From: CAZUGO01 sp964619935
GTDB lineage: Bacteria; Planctomycetota; Phycisphaerae; UBA1845; CAIVHJ01
NCBI GenBank assembly: GCA_964619935.1
Contig: CAZUGO010000079.1
Coordinates: forward strand, 1-64,000
Direction: 5' to 3'
Length of the DNA stretch: 64,000 nt
Part shown: positions 51,594 to 60,672 of the stretch, one piece after another
Layout of the letters: every line of letters starts with the position of its first letter
How positions within the stretch are numbered: the stretch's first letter is position 1
Made by a program: the position numbers and the translations under genes
Notes under the pieces: generated by a model
The model's input: the letters and a program-made list of their open reading frames with translations, nothing else
What the model was told of the DNA's origin: nothing
The model's database searches: none

Positions 51594-53753
51594 CTACTCA
51601 GGCCTGGCAAAGGTCTGGTACAGCGTCCGATAGAACTCGCAGCGTTCCAGCAGTTCGGCATGGGTCCCGGCGTCCACCCGGCGGCCCCGGTCCAGGACCA
51701 CAACCTGGTCGGCGTCGATAATGGTGTTCAGGCGGTGGGCGATGGCCACGGAGGTCCGGGAGCGCATGAACACCCGCGTGGCCTGGTGAATCTTCTGTTC
51801 GCTTTCGGCGTCGATCTGGCTGGTGGCCTCGTCGAACAAAAAGATGGGCGCATCGCGGAGGATGGCCCGAGCCAGGGCCAGCCGCTGCCGCTCGCCGCCC
51901 GACAGGGTGGCGCCGTACTCACCCAAGACCGTGTCGTAGCCTTCGGGCAGCCGCTCGATGAACTCGTGGGCGCCGGCGGTGCGGGCGGCCTGGATGACCT
52001 GCTCGGCGCTGGCCTGCGGCCGCCCGTAGGCGATATTGTCGCGGGCGCTGAGCGCAAACACGACGGCATCCTGGGTAATCAGGCTGATCTGTTCCCGCCA
52101 GGACGAGATGCTGTGTTGGGTGAGGTCGCGACCGTCGACCAGGATGTGTCCGGAGTCGCAATCCAGGAAGCGTTCCAGCAGCCCGATGCAGGTGGTCTTG
52201 CCGCTGCCGTTGGGTCCGACCAGGGCCACTTTGCGGCCTTTCGGGATGCTCAGGTCCAACTCCTGGATCGCCGGTTGGGTGGCGCCCGGGTAGGTGTAGG
52301 TGACGTTCCGGAATTCGATCTGCTGGGCGAACGGCGGGATGGCCGGCAGCCGGCGATCGGGGTGCGATTCGACCGGCATGTCGATCAGCTCGAAGACCCG
52401 CTGGGCGGCGCCGTCGGCCTTGGCCAGCCGGGGGTACACCACCGCGATCTTGCGGATGGCGTCAAAAATGAACACCATGAACACCATCAAGCCGAAGAAG
52501 CGCTCCGGCGGTAGCCGCCCGCTGAACACGTAGTCCGCCAGCACCACCACCCCGATCAGGGCCAGGCCCACAGTCATCAGCTCCAGCAGCGGACTGGTCA
52601 GGGCCTCAAAGCGGCCGATCTTGATGATCTGCTTGAGCAGCCGCCGTTCGGCTTGCCACATGCGGCGGCGCTCGCCGGTCTGTTGGTTATACGCCCGAAC
52701 CACCTTGACCCCGGCCAGGGCGGCATTGATGACCCCGAGCATGTAGGCGTACCCACTGAGCAGCCGGCGGTTGGCCTTGCGGATCTTGCGGCCCAGCCGG
52801 CTGACGATCAGCAGCCCCAGTGGGCCGGCCACCGCGGCAAACACCGTGATTCGCCAGTCGGTGTAAATGGCTCCGATCAGCAGCGCCACGATCTTGATGG
52901 GCTCGGTGGTCAGCTTCCCGAACAAGGCGCGATAGCCGCGTTCGACGTCGCGACAGTCAGTGACCACCCGGCTCATGGTTTCGGACAGGTTGCGCCCGAA
53001 CCAGGTGATCGGCAGATACATGACGGTGCGGTACATCTGCCGACGCAGGTCCATGACGGCGCGGTTCGAGGCGATCAGAATCAGGTACTGGCTGACGAAG
53101 CGGCACACGTTACTGAACAGCACCAGCAGGAACACGCCCGTCAGGGCCACGAAGAGGGCCCGCCGGGTGGCTTGTTGACTGGTGTCGGTGGGCAGCAGCC
53201 GGCCCAGGCGGCGCAGCCCCCGGACCAGGGCGCCTTCCCAGGACGACAGCGTGTCCGGGGCCACCTGAATGTCCCGCCCGACCGGCTCGGTCGGTGCGGC
53301 CGAGCGCACCGCCAGCGGCTGACCGGCGGTGCCCAGTTGCTCCAGAAAGCGGGCCCGCGTCTGGGTTGGATCCGGTGAAAACAGCACGTGGCCTTGCTTC
53401 ACGCCGGCGGCTTGCAGCGGGGAGCCGTCGTGCACCGTGGCGATCACCACGCCGGAAGGCGGCACGTCGATCACAAAATCGTGGCTGCCACGGTCATAGC
53501 CGTGCAAGCCGGCCCGCAGCGTCCGGGAAGCCGCCATCTTGAACACCGCCGCCCGGGGGCCGTCCTTCTCGGTCATAAAGATGCGCAGGATGGGCTGCAG
53601 CGCCGACAGGCTGCCGGCCAGCGAGACCGCCAGACCGATGGAGCACAAGATGGAGATCACAATGCGGCGGCGCTGCGGGTACAGGAACTTCAACGCGCGA
53701 CGCAATTGCCCCATCCAGGCCGTGTTCGTGGACTGGCGGTACTGATCAATCAT
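51594..53753 (-). CDS. ABC exporter with periplasmic PDZ-like insertion
   Basis: A 719-residue fused half-transporter, MsbA-like: six membrane helices and an ATPase with Walker A ALVGPNGSGKTT, Q-loop LITQD, signature LSGGERQRLALA, Walker B IFLFDEATS and switch AHRLNTI. It is about 140 residues longer than usual because the loop between helices 1 and 2 is enlarged (residues about 62-195). This loop contains a PDZ-like motif, GVVIATVHDGSPLQAAGVKQGHVLF, followed by the expected helix and strand. By topology the PDZ domain is outside the membrane and may bind peptides or recruit an envelope protein. The substrate is unknown; lipid or a peptide are guesses. No partner gene adjoins. Confidence 0.9.
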   Translation of the reverse strand: MIDQYRQSTNTAWMGQLRRALKFLYPQRRRIVISILCSIGLAVSLAGSLSALQPILRIFMTEKDGPRAAVFKMAASRTLRAGLHGYDRGSHDFVIDVPPSGVVIATVHDGSPLQAAGVKQGHVLFSPDPTQTRARFLEQLGTAGQPLAVRSAAPTEPVGRDIQVAPDTLSSWEGALVRGLRRLGRLLPTDTSQQATRRALFVALTGVFLLVLFSNVCRFVSQYLILIASNRAVMDLRRQMYRTVMYLPITWFGRNLSETMSRVVTDCRDVERGYRALFGKLTTEPIKIVALLIGAIYTDWRITVFAAVAGPLGLLIVSRLGRKIRKANRRLLSGYAYMLGVINAALAGVKVVRAYNQQTGERRRMWQAERRLLKQIIKIGRFEALTSPLLELMTVGLALIGVVVLADYVFSGRLPPERFFGLMVFMVFIFDAIRKIAVVYPRLAKADGAAQRVFELIDMPVESHPDRRLPAIPPFAQQIEFRNVTYTYPGATQPAIQELDLSIPKGRKVALVGPNGSGKTTCIGLLERFLDCDSGHILVDGRDLTQHSISSWREQISLITQDAVVFALSARDNIAYGRPQASAEQVIQAARTAGAHEFIERLPEGYDTVLGEYGATLSGGERQRLALARAILRDAPIFLFDEATSQIDAESEQKIHQATRVFMRSRTSVAIAHRLNTIIDADQVVVLDRGRRVDAGTHAELLERCEFYRTLYQTFARPE

Positions 53754-53911
53754 AATGTACGAGGTCGCGCTTGGGCATCACATTCGCCTTCACCGAAGTG
53801 GCTGACCGGCCGGGCGCCCCAAAGTCTGCCGGTGATTCGCGAAGAATAGGCGGTCCTCGCATTCCCAGCAATAGGGTGGTATCCTTCCAACCCTGCCCAA
53901 GGAGCCGTCAC

Positions 53912-54412
53912 ATGAAGAACAGCCAACTGCTCACCAACCAGATCGAGCGCACGCGCGACTGGACGTTGGCCCTGTTGGAAGATTTCGACGGGGGCGATTG
54001 GACCTTTCAGATCACGCCCGGCGCCCAGCATGCCTTGTGGATCGCCGGTCATCTGGCCTGCGCCCAGGAATTGCTGCTGTTCCAGCGTTCGCTGGGCCGC
54101 CCGCGGCTCGATCCGGCCTTCATGGCCCACTTTCCGATCGGGGCCGCGGTGCCTTCGGCCGAGCAACAGGACTGGCCGCCCGCCCAAGACGTTCGCCGGG
54201 TCCTGGCAGACATGCAGCAAGCCACGGTCGCAGCCGTGGCCGGGCTCAGCGACGCGCTGCTGGCCGAGCCGGCCTACGGCAAGGACGGCAGCCGCCATCC
54301 GCACTACGACACCAAGATGGAAGCCATCAGCCATCTCGTTCGTCACGAAGCCTTTCACGCCGGCCAACTGGCGGTCATTCGCCGCGCCCTGGCAAAACCA
54401 TTCCTGCGCTGA
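53912..54412 (+). CDS. DinB family protein
   Basis: A 166-residue four-helix-bundle protein. AAGGAG precedes the ATG. The DinB/DUF664-like pattern is visible: TRDWTLALLEDFDGGDWTFQITPGAQHALWIAGHLACAQELLL, where the His of GHLA is the first metal ligand, and a C-terminal ISHLVRHEAFHAGQLAVIRR, where HEAFHAGQ provides two more. Such proteins often bind a divalent metal and act as thiol-dependent transferases with bacillithiol or mycothiol; the substrate here is unknown. The name recalls damage induction in Bacillus, but regulation is not evident here. Confidence 0.88.
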   Translation: MKNSQLLTNQIERTRDWTLALLEDFDGGDWTFQITPGAQHALWIAGHLACAQELLLFQRSLGRPRLDPAFMAHFPIGAAVPSAEQQDWPPAQDVRRVLADMQQATVAAVAGLSDALLAEPAYGKDGSRHPHYDTKMEAISHLVRHEAFHAGQLAVIRRALAKPFLR

Positions 54413-54441
54413 AACGGCCTGCCGGGCGGCGGGGCGGTTTC

Positions 54442-55257
54442 TCAGACGGTGCAGATGTCGCGCCGGCAGAAGATCACGGCCGCGCTGATCCACAACGTCA
54501 GGCTGCAACCGCCCAGGATCGCCAAGTGGGCCAGCGGCCAGGTCTGTTGCTGCAGGATGACCGCGGGTTTGTAGTAGTGCAGCACGCTGAGGAAGGCCAG
54601 GGGCTTGGCCGGATCCCAGGTCTGTGCCAGGAAGCTCAACAGGAAGGACAACACCACGATTGCAAAGACCAGCCCGATGGCCCGGCCGCGGCGATCGCTG
54701 AGCGCCGACACCAGGTACGCCAGGCTGCCCACCGCCAGGTACACCGCGTACAGGTTGGCGCACACCAGCACCAACACGCCCAGCGCAGGCCGCATGTCCG
54801 GGTCCAGGGCGCCGCCGCCGATGACCCCCCCGAGCCCGGCCATCAGCACCAGGATAATCCCGGACACCACCCAGCAGCCGGTGTCGTGGATGAAGACCGT
54901 CCAGCGCGACACCGGCAAACCCAGCAGCACATCGACGGTCCCACGATCGACCTCCCCCGCGGGAATCCTGGTGCAGAACACGATGGCGTAGCTCCACAGC
55001 ACCGCCAGGACCACCGGATGGGCCCAGGGCACCGCGATGAGGGCCTGCATCCCGCCTTCCGGACCCAGGTCCGTGCCGATCAGGCCGCCAATCATGTCGC
55101 GGACGAATTGAACCTTCATCAGCGTTTCGCTGATGTGTTGGTGAAAGGCGGACAGGGCCTGGATCAGCAGGGTCTCAAACAGGGCCATGGCCGTGGCCAT
55201 GATCGCCAGCATGACGCCCATCTCGCGGGCGGTTTTTAGCAACAGGCCGACGTTCAT
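54442..55257 (-). CDS. ABC-2 type transporter permease
   Basis: A 271-residue membrane protein with six predicted helices, including the first MLAIMATAMALFETLLIQAL and later WSYAIVFCTRIPAGEVDRGTVDVLLGLPVSR, where the ABC-2 EVDRGT...LLGLPVSRW region is the coupling helix. It is translated by a four-base overlap (ATGA) after the ATPase gene, and therefore is its partner. Together they make an exporter of the NatAB-like group. Substrate unknown. Confidence 0.88.
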   Translation of the reverse strand: MNVGLLLKTAREMGVMLAIMATAMALFETLLIQALSAFHQHISETLMKVQFVRDMIGGLIGTDLGPEGGMQALIAVPWAHPVVLAVLWSYAIVFCTRIPAGEVDRGTVDVLLGLPVSRWTVFIHDTGCWVVSGIILVLMAGLGGVIGGGALDPDMRPALGVLVLVCANLYAVYLAVGSLAYLVSALSDRRGRAIGLVFAIVVLSFLLSFLAQTWDPAKPLAFLSVLHYYKPAVILQQQTWPLAHLAILGGCSLTLWISAAVIFCRRDICTV

Positions 55258-56144
55258 GCGTCGGTTCCGTGTTCATAGTAGGCCCGAAAGAGGCTTTCCA
55301 GGTTGGGCTGACCGATGGTCAGGTCATCGACGGACTGGTGGCTGAGCCAACGGAGTAGATCCGCGGGCGATCCCGACAGACGGGCTTGCCAGGTGGCGGC
55401 GGTGCGCCGGCGGATCACCAGCAGGCCGTCGGGCGGTTCGGACGGCGTACTGCCGGCCGACCAGCGAATGGTCACCTGGTGGCCGGCGCGGCGCCGGAGG
55501 TCATCGAGACGCTCGTCGGCGACCACTGACCCTTCCCGCAGGATGACCACGCGGTCGCAGAGTTGTTCGACCTCGCTGAGCGTGTGGCTCGAGAAGAACA
55601 CGGTATGCCCGCGGTCTGCCAGCTCGCGCAGCCGCCGGTACAGCAGCTTCTGCATCAGGGGGTCAAGCGCGCTGCTGGGTTCGTCCAGCAGCAGCAGTTG
55701 CGGCGCGCCGGCCAAGGCCAGGATCAGCCCCAGTTTCTGGCGCATGCCTTTTGACATGCGGCGGACGCTGACGGTGGGGTCCAGGTTGAACTGGTCGGCT
55801 AGTTCCAGGCCCCGGGCAACCAGCGCGCGCCGCCGAATGCGGCCGAAGAGCCGCAGGGCCCGATCGGCGGTCAGCCAGGGATACAGCCGCAGGTCGCCGG
55901 GGACATAGCCGACCTCGGCCTTGACTCGATGGGCGGCCTGCCAGCAATCGTGGCCCAGGATTCGGGCCTCGCCCGTGGTGGGCCGCAGCAACCCCAGCAG
56001 CATCCGAATGGTGGTGGTCTTGCCGGCGCCGTTGGGTCCCAGGAACCCGAAGACCTGGCCGCACGGCACGATCAGGTCCAGCCGGTGCAGGCCAACCCGC
56101 CGGCCGTAGGATTTTCCCAGGGCGCGGGTGATGATCATGTCCAT
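55254..56144 (-). CDS. ABC transporter ATPase (NatA-like)
   Basis: A 296-residue ATPase. Walker A is FGFLGPNGAGKTTTIRMLLGLLRPT, the Q-loop follows at VGYVPGDLRLYP, the signature is the ABC-2 variant RRMSKGMRQKLGL, Walker B is LLLLDEPSSALDP and the H-loop is FFSSHTLSEVEQLCDRV. A C-terminal extension of about 80 residues is typical for drug-type ABC-2 exporters. It lies 31 bases after the MarR regulator and overlaps the permease by four bases, so all three are probably one operon in which the regulator controls export. Confidence 0.92.
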   Translation of the reverse strand: MDMIITRALGKSYGRRVGLHRLDLIVPCGQVFGFLGPNGAGKTTTIRMLLGLLRPTTGEARILGHDCWQAAHRVKAEVGYVPGDLRLYPWLTADRALRLFGRIRRRALVARGLELADQFNLDPTVSVRRMSKGMRQKLGLILALAGAPQLLLLDEPSSALDPLMQKLLYRRLRELADRGHTVFFSSHTLSEVEQLCDRVVILREGSVVADERLDDLRRRAGHQVTIRWSAGSTPSEPPDGLLVIRRRTAATWQARLSGSPADLLRWLSHQSVDDLTIGQPNLESLFRAYYEHGTDA

Positions 56145-56175
56145 CGGTGATCCACCCGCTGCAGTCTGCGGCCCG

Positions 56176-56643
56176 CTACCCCATGAGTATTCTCTCGATT
56201 TCGCCGCGGATGATGCGGCAGATGCGCATGAACTCCCGACAATCGCCGGCCTTCAGGGTTTGCAGGAAGCCGATCATGCTCTCCAACCGCACCTGCTTGT
56301 AGGTCTGGTGCATCTGCTGGCCGAGCTTGGTGATCTCCAGATCGATGCGGCGTTTGTCGGTGCGGTTGATGCGGCACTTGATCAGTCCCCCTTCGGCTCG
56401 CTTTTCCAGGGCTCGGACCACCCGCGACATCTGGGCCGGCAGAATGCCGATCTGCTTCTGGATTTCGCCGACGGTCAGCGACGCGTGGCGGGTCAGGATG
56501 TCCAAGGCCAGGAACTCGGTCTCGGTCAGATCGGCGGCACCTTTGCGGCGGATGCGGCTGCGGGTCGCGGCGGCCAGGGTCTGCATTTGGAACAACTCCT
56601 CGGCCATCTCCTTCAGCAGAATGATGTCGTGATGGTTGGACAC
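56176..56643 (-). CDS. MarR family transcriptional regulator
   Basis: From the GTG at 56643, preceded by GGGAG at seven bases, the protein has 155 residues, the usual MarR size. An ATG at 56715 would give a 24-residue extension without a ribosome-binding site. The winged helix is visible: LTETEFLALDILTRHASLTVGEIQKQIGILPAQMSRVVRALEKR (about residues 36-79), followed by the wing LIKCRINRTDKRRIDLEIT, where the DKR is typical. It precedes the ABC exporter genes, so it likely represses them and is relieved by a ligand. A GTTAT-GTTAT direct repeat lies in the DNA just upstream. Confidence 0.88.
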   Translation of the reverse strand: MSNHHDIILLKEMAEELFQMQTLAAATRSRIRRKGAADLTETEFLALDILTRHASLTVGEIQKQIGILPAQMSRVVRALEKRAEGGLIKCRINRTDKRRIDLEITKLGQQMHQTYKQVRLESMIGFLQTLKAGDCREFMRICRIIRGEIERILMG

Positions 56644-56726
56644 CGGGCGGCTCCCAAACGGATCCTGGATGACGATTCCGATAACATAACCCGGGGGGGC
56701 GCGGTTTGCGACCATGAACCGGCGCT

Positions 56727-56755
56727 TTGTGAGCATGCCGCCCGGCGGTTATAGT
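56727..56755 (+). promoter_or_regulatory. Promoter of the barrel-protein gene
   Basis: TTGTGA (56727-56732) and TATAGT (56750-56755) are separated by 17 bases, giving a start near 56762, 50 bases before the ATG. Confidence 0.55.
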
Positions 56756-56811
56756 GGGCGGATTGTTGATCCTCCTGGAAGACCCACCCGGCGCGGAGGG
56801 GGCGTCACATC

Positions 56812-58002
56812 ATGTTTGGCTGCCACGTGTACTGCTTTCCCTGGGACCTGCTCGACGAGGGGGTGGATCGGGTTCTGGACCGTGCGCAGAACGAAATGGG
56901 GGCCACCGGTCTGACGCTGGTCGTCCTCGGCGACGAGATCGAGCAGTTTCGACCGCATCCCGCGGTCACGCCGCGGATCTACCGCACCGCGGGCGGCGTC
57001 TACTTTCGGCCGCAGGCGGGCTGCTACTCGGCCAGCCGTCTCAAGCCGCCCCGCTGGGAGCAGCATCACGACCGGGATCTGGTCTCCGAAGTGTCGCGGC
57101 ACTGTGCGGATCGCCGGCTGGATCTGCGTCTGAGTATCGCCCCGTTCCAGGCCCAGCGTCTGGTTCGCGAGTATCCGCAGATCGCCTGCAAGAACCTGTT
57201 CGGGATCGCCAGCCGCAGCGCCGTGTGCCCGAGCAATCCCGATGTCCAGGCCTACATGGCGGCGGTGTGTCGTGATCTGTCGGCGTACGACGATTGCTCG
57301 GCGATCGTGCTGGACGACGTGCAGTGGCCGGCGGCCACCGACCTGACGCCCTACCTCGATGCCACCGCCATGATCGGCGGCGATGTCTCGGACCTGCTGA
57401 GCACGTGTTACTGTGAATCCTGCCTGCAGGCGGCCGCCGCCGTCGATGTGGATGCTCAGGCGGCCCGGCGTGCCGCCCAGGAGCTGCTGGAACAATTGTG
57501 CCGTGAAGCACACCACACGCCGCCGGCGGTGGCCGAGTTGCTCGCGGCGCAGCCCGCCTGGACCCGCATGCAGCAGTGGTCGGTCAAGGTATTGTCCGGC
57601 GTGCTGGAGACGCTCAAGCAGGCCTCGACCAAGGCGCTGATGGTCAACTTCCAGGATGCCGCCCGGGCGTTCGTCGACATGGGCCTGGCCCGCAGCGTGC
57701 TCGAACTGGCCGACGGCATCATCATCGACCTGCACGACATCGAGCAATTACTCGATCACCTCAGCCAGGAACATCCGGCGATTCCGTCGTTGACGCCGGC
57801 CGACATCGGCCGGATGGAACTGCTGCTGCGCATGGACGAAGGAGTTGTCGACGACGCGGCCGAAGTGGTTCGCCAGATCACCTGGGCCGCCGACTCCGGC
57901 GCCGCCGGCATCACCGTGACTCACTACGGTGCGGTGCTGCTGCCCCATTTCGAGTGGATTCATCGCGGGGTGCGCAACGCCCGCCGGCGGGCCGCCAAGT
58001 AA
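56812..58002 (+). CDS. Predicted (beta/alpha)8-barrel protein, function unknown
   Basis: A 396-residue cytoplasmic protein without signal peptide. The alternation of strands and helices and the acidic residues at strand ends suggest a TIM barrel like glycoside hydrolases: GATGLTLVVLGDEI, DLRLSIAPFQAQ, CSAIVLDDVQWPAATD (tandem Asp), KALMVNFQDAAR and DGIIIDLHDIEQ, then SGAAGITVTHYG. A region of unusual cysteines, CYCESCLQA, lies in the middle. I do not recognise the family with certainty. Its own promoter lies upstream and it is divergent from the MarR operon. Confidence 0.7.
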   Translation: MFGCHVYCFPWDLLDEGVDRVLDRAQNEMGATGLTLVVLGDEIEQFRPHPAVTPRIYRTAGGVYFRPQAGCYSASRLKPPRWEQHHDRDLVSEVSRHCADRRLDLRLSIAPFQAQRLVREYPQIACKNLFGIASRSAVCPSNPDVQAYMAAVCRDLSAYDDCSAIVLDDVQWPAATDLTPYLDATAMIGGDVSDLLSTCYCESCLQAAAAVDVDAQAARRAAQELLEQLCREAHHTPPAVAELLAAQPAWTRMQQWSVKVLSGVLETLKQASTKALMVNFQDAARAFVDMGLARSVLELADGIIIDLHDIEQLLDHLSQEHPAIPSLTPADIGRMELLLRMDEGVVDDAAEVVRQITWAADSGAAGITVTHYGAVLLPHFEWIHRGVRNARRRAAK

Positions 58003-58019
58003 GCGCCCCGGGTCAGAGG

Positions 58020-59996
58020 TCAGCGCTGCGACCGCAACCGCAGCGTGACCTCGGCGTCGAGCCGCTGCGGATCATTGCCGTGCTGGTGGTAGTCGATGAT
58101 CTCGACGCGGCGACCGAGGGCTTCCAGCGCCTGGATGGCCTTGGTGGTGTCATCCAGCAGTCCGACGATGCTCTTGTCCGGTGCCCGCGGCAGAAACACG
58201 TCCACATCCAACAGCCGGCTGTCGCGCTCGACCCGCAAGGTCCGCTTGCCGCCGGCCACACGCGCTTGCAACTTGAGCCGCAGGTCCTCGGTGGGGTCGT
58301 CCAGCGCCAGGGTGCTGCCGTCGATGCCGGCGATGTAGTCACCGGGCCGCAACCTGCCGTCGGCCGGTCGACCTTCCAGGACGCTGAGCACCAGCACCCG
58401 GCCGGGGGTCGCGGTGTTGTCGCGGCGCAGCCGGGCTCCGAGTTGGACCGGCGTGTCCTGGAAGTAATCGCGCAAGCTCTGGAACCACTGACTGGTCAGC
58501 AAGCCCGAGTCACGACTGCCCAGGCTCTGCTGCACCGGCTGCAGGGCGCTGGCCAGGCGGGCCGGATCGATGAACCCGCGAATCTGGGTGTCGTCGTGTG
58601 GCTGCTGCGCCGCCTGAACCCAAGGCTGCAGCGGCGCTGCCGGAGCGTCGGCAGCCTGCGTGGCGTGGTCGATCAGGGCCTGAAGCACGGCGACATTGCT
58701 GGCCAGCACCACCTGGTCGCCGATGGCACTGATGCTGGGCTGCGTGTCCATGAGTACCGGCCAGATCACCGCGCTGCCGTCGAGGGCGTGAATCGACAGT
58801 TGGTAGACGGTGCGTCCCTTGTAGGCAGCCGACGTGTATTCGGCCTCGTAGTTGATCGCGGTTTCGTGGGTGTTGACCAGGTCGGCGATGCCCCGGCAGA
58901 TTTGACCCAGGGTTCGCGCGGCAAGTTCCGGCTGGCGGGCCTCGATCAGCAAGGCGACGTCGATATTGCCGCCGCTGACTCCTGACAGCATGCACCAGGT
59001 GGTTCGCGGACCGAGGTCGCTCAACGGCAGGATGCCCTTCAGTTCGGTTTCAGCCACCACCCGGGCCAACTGCCGGGCAAACGATGATTGTGACTGCGGC
59101 AGGTAGCGGCTGACGAATTCGATCATCGATATGGAGTCGACCGGCACCATCCAGGCGGCCGCCGCGCCGGGCGGGACCAGGGCGGCCTGGGGCGCCGCGA
59201 TCGCCTGGGTCAGCGGGGCCGCGCCGGTTCGCCGGCGGCAGCGCACGCGGCAGCGCACCTGCCCGTCGTCCAAAAAAACTTCCAGGCAGCCTGATTCCAG
59301 ATCGGGAAGCCAGGAAGGCCGGTAGCGCTCGCCTGGATCCTGGGCTCCCTGGCGGCGGGACCAGGGCTCGTCCACGAAGACCACTGCCGACGCCTGCGGG
59401 TCGGCGTCCTGAAGGTACTGGCGGAATCGTGAATCATCGAGCAGGCTGCGCCGCCGGCGGTCGCTGAGCAGGCGGACCGACTGCCCAAAGAGCGCCGATG
59501 CGTCCATGGCGATATCGCTGAACACGAAGACCGCTCCATCACTCGCGGCAAACTTGGGACCCGGAAGGCGGTAGACCCGTACCGGTCCGTCCTCCCCGAT
59601 GACCGCGTCGGGCACCGCGCCGATCGCACGGGCGAAGTCGGCCGGGCGCTCCGGACGGCACAACGTGATCACCTCCTTGCGATTCCGCCAACTGGGCATG
59701 GCGATGATCCGCGGCCGATGCTTGAGCAGCTCCTGGAGTTCGCTCTGCGGGCCGTCCGCGTCGCCATGGAACAACTGCCGCAGGCGGTCATCCGAGAGCC
59801 GGGCGTACACCGCCGCCTCGATGGGGATGTAGCGGGCCAGCGGCTCGGTCTGGTCCAGGGAGGTGGGTACTGGAGATGCGGGTGACGACGCCCCGGAGCG
59901 GTCCACCGATTGGGCACGGCCCGCAACGGGAGCCCAAAGGCACAGCGCGACAATCACAATACGAAACAGTGCGGACGGTGCAATGCTCAAGGCCAC
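58020..59996 (-). CDS. Exported protein with C-terminal PDZ domain
   Basis: 658 residues with a signal peptide (FRIVIVALCLWAPVAGRAQS). Most of the chain (residues about 50-500) is a two-domain structure without recognised motif (IPIEAAVYARLSD, and a second half that starts near WMVPVDSISMIEFVSRYL), resembling planctomycete proteins annotated DUF3352-like, but this is not certain. A PDZ-type domain lies at about 540-620 (PGRVLVLSVLEGRPADGRLRPGDYIAGIDG). It follows the anti-sigma gene with a 32-base gap, so it belongs to the ECF operon and may take part in envelope sensing. Confidence 0.78.
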   Translation of the reverse strand: MALSIAPSALFRIVIVALCLWAPVAGRAQSVDRSGASSPASPVPTSLDQTEPLARYIPIEAAVYARLSDDRLRQLFHGDADGPQSELQELLKHRPRIIAMPSWRNRKEVITLCRPERPADFARAIGAVPDAVIGEDGPVRVYRLPGPKFAASDGAVFVFSDIAMDASALFGQSVRLLSDRRRRSLLDDSRFRQYLQDADPQASAVVFVDEPWSRRQGAQDPGERYRPSWLPDLESGCLEVFLDDGQVRCRVRCRRRTGAAPLTQAIAAPQAALVPPGAAAAWMVPVDSISMIEFVSRYLPQSQSSFARQLARVVAETELKGILPLSDLGPRTTWCMLSGVSGGNIDVALLIEARQPELAARTLGQICRGIADLVNTHETAINYEAEYTSAAYKGRTVYQLSIHALDGSAVIWPVLMDTQPSISAIGDQVVLASNVAVLQALIDHATQAADAPAAPLQPWVQAAQQPHDDTQIRGFIDPARLASALQPVQQSLGSRDSGLLTSQWFQSLRDYFQDTPVQLGARLRRDNTATPGRVLVLSVLEGRPADGRLRPGDYIAGIDGSTLALDDPTEDLRLKLQARVAGGKRTLRVERDSRLLDVDVFLPRAPDKSIVGLLDDTTKAIQALEALGRRVEIIDYHQHGNDPQRLDAEVTLRLRSQR

Positions 59997-60028
59997 AGTT
60001 CCCGTCGGAACCCCCGAGCGGTCAGTTC

Positions 60029-60670
60029 CTACATCAACTCGCCGCCGTCATCCAGATCCGGCAAGGTGTCGAATACATCCGAATCCAGCTCGGGGCGGGT
60101 CGGCAGGACGCCCAGATCCAGGGCGGGCAGGGGCACAGCGGTAGGAGGAACGCCCAGCCGGTCGTGCAGGTGGCTGAATCCATACTGGCCCAGCTCGAGC
60201 GTCGAGGAAATCAGATCGCCGGCTCCGAAAATGGAATCAAACGGTACATCGGTGATCCATTCGGCGGCAGACACGGCCTTGGGTGGATGCTTGGCAACGC
60301 CCATCACCCGGGGACCGGTCGCCGATTCGCGGCTGGGCAGCAGCACGACCACGGTGGCGGCGGCCGCCGCGATGCCCAGCAGGCCACCGGCCCACTTCAG
60401 GGCGCGGTTGAGCTGCAACGATCCGCGGGCGCCGGGTCCCTGATCCAGAATGGCCATCAGGCGCTCGCCGAAGTCCTCCGACAAGCCGGGCTCGCGGGTG
60501 TCCAGCCGAACCACGTTGCCGCAGGCCTCCAGCAAGGTCAACTGGTGCTGGCACCCCGGGCACTCCAGCCGATGTGCGTCCAACTCGGCGGTCATCGATG
60601 CCGACAATTCGTCGTTGAGGTACGGCTCAAAAAGATGTTGTGCGTGCTCGCAGCCGATCATCATACTCAC
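60029..60670 (-). CDS. Anti-sigma factor (zinc-finger, single membrane span)
   Basis: A 213-residue protein. The N-terminal anti-sigma domain has the zinc motif HRLECPGC (H-x3-C-x2-C, about residues 33-40) preceded by CEHAQHLFEPYLNDELS. One membrane segment follows (AGGLLGIAAAAATVVVLL, about residues 94-111), and then an extracytoplasmic tail of 100 residues. It starts two bases after the sigma gene stop. It should hold the ECF factor inactive until an envelope signal is received. Confidence 0.9.
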   Translation of the reverse strand: MSMMIGCEHAQHLFEPYLNDELSASMTAELDAHRLECPGCQHQLTLLEACGNVVRLDTREPGLSEDFGERLMAILDQGPGARGSLQLNRALKWAGGLLGIAAAAATVVVLLPSRESATGPRVMGVAKHPPKAVSAAEWITDVPFDSIFGAGDLISSTLELGQYGFSHLHDRLGVPPTAVPLPALDLGVLPTRPELDSDVFDTLPDLDDGGELM

Positions 60671-60672
60671 TC

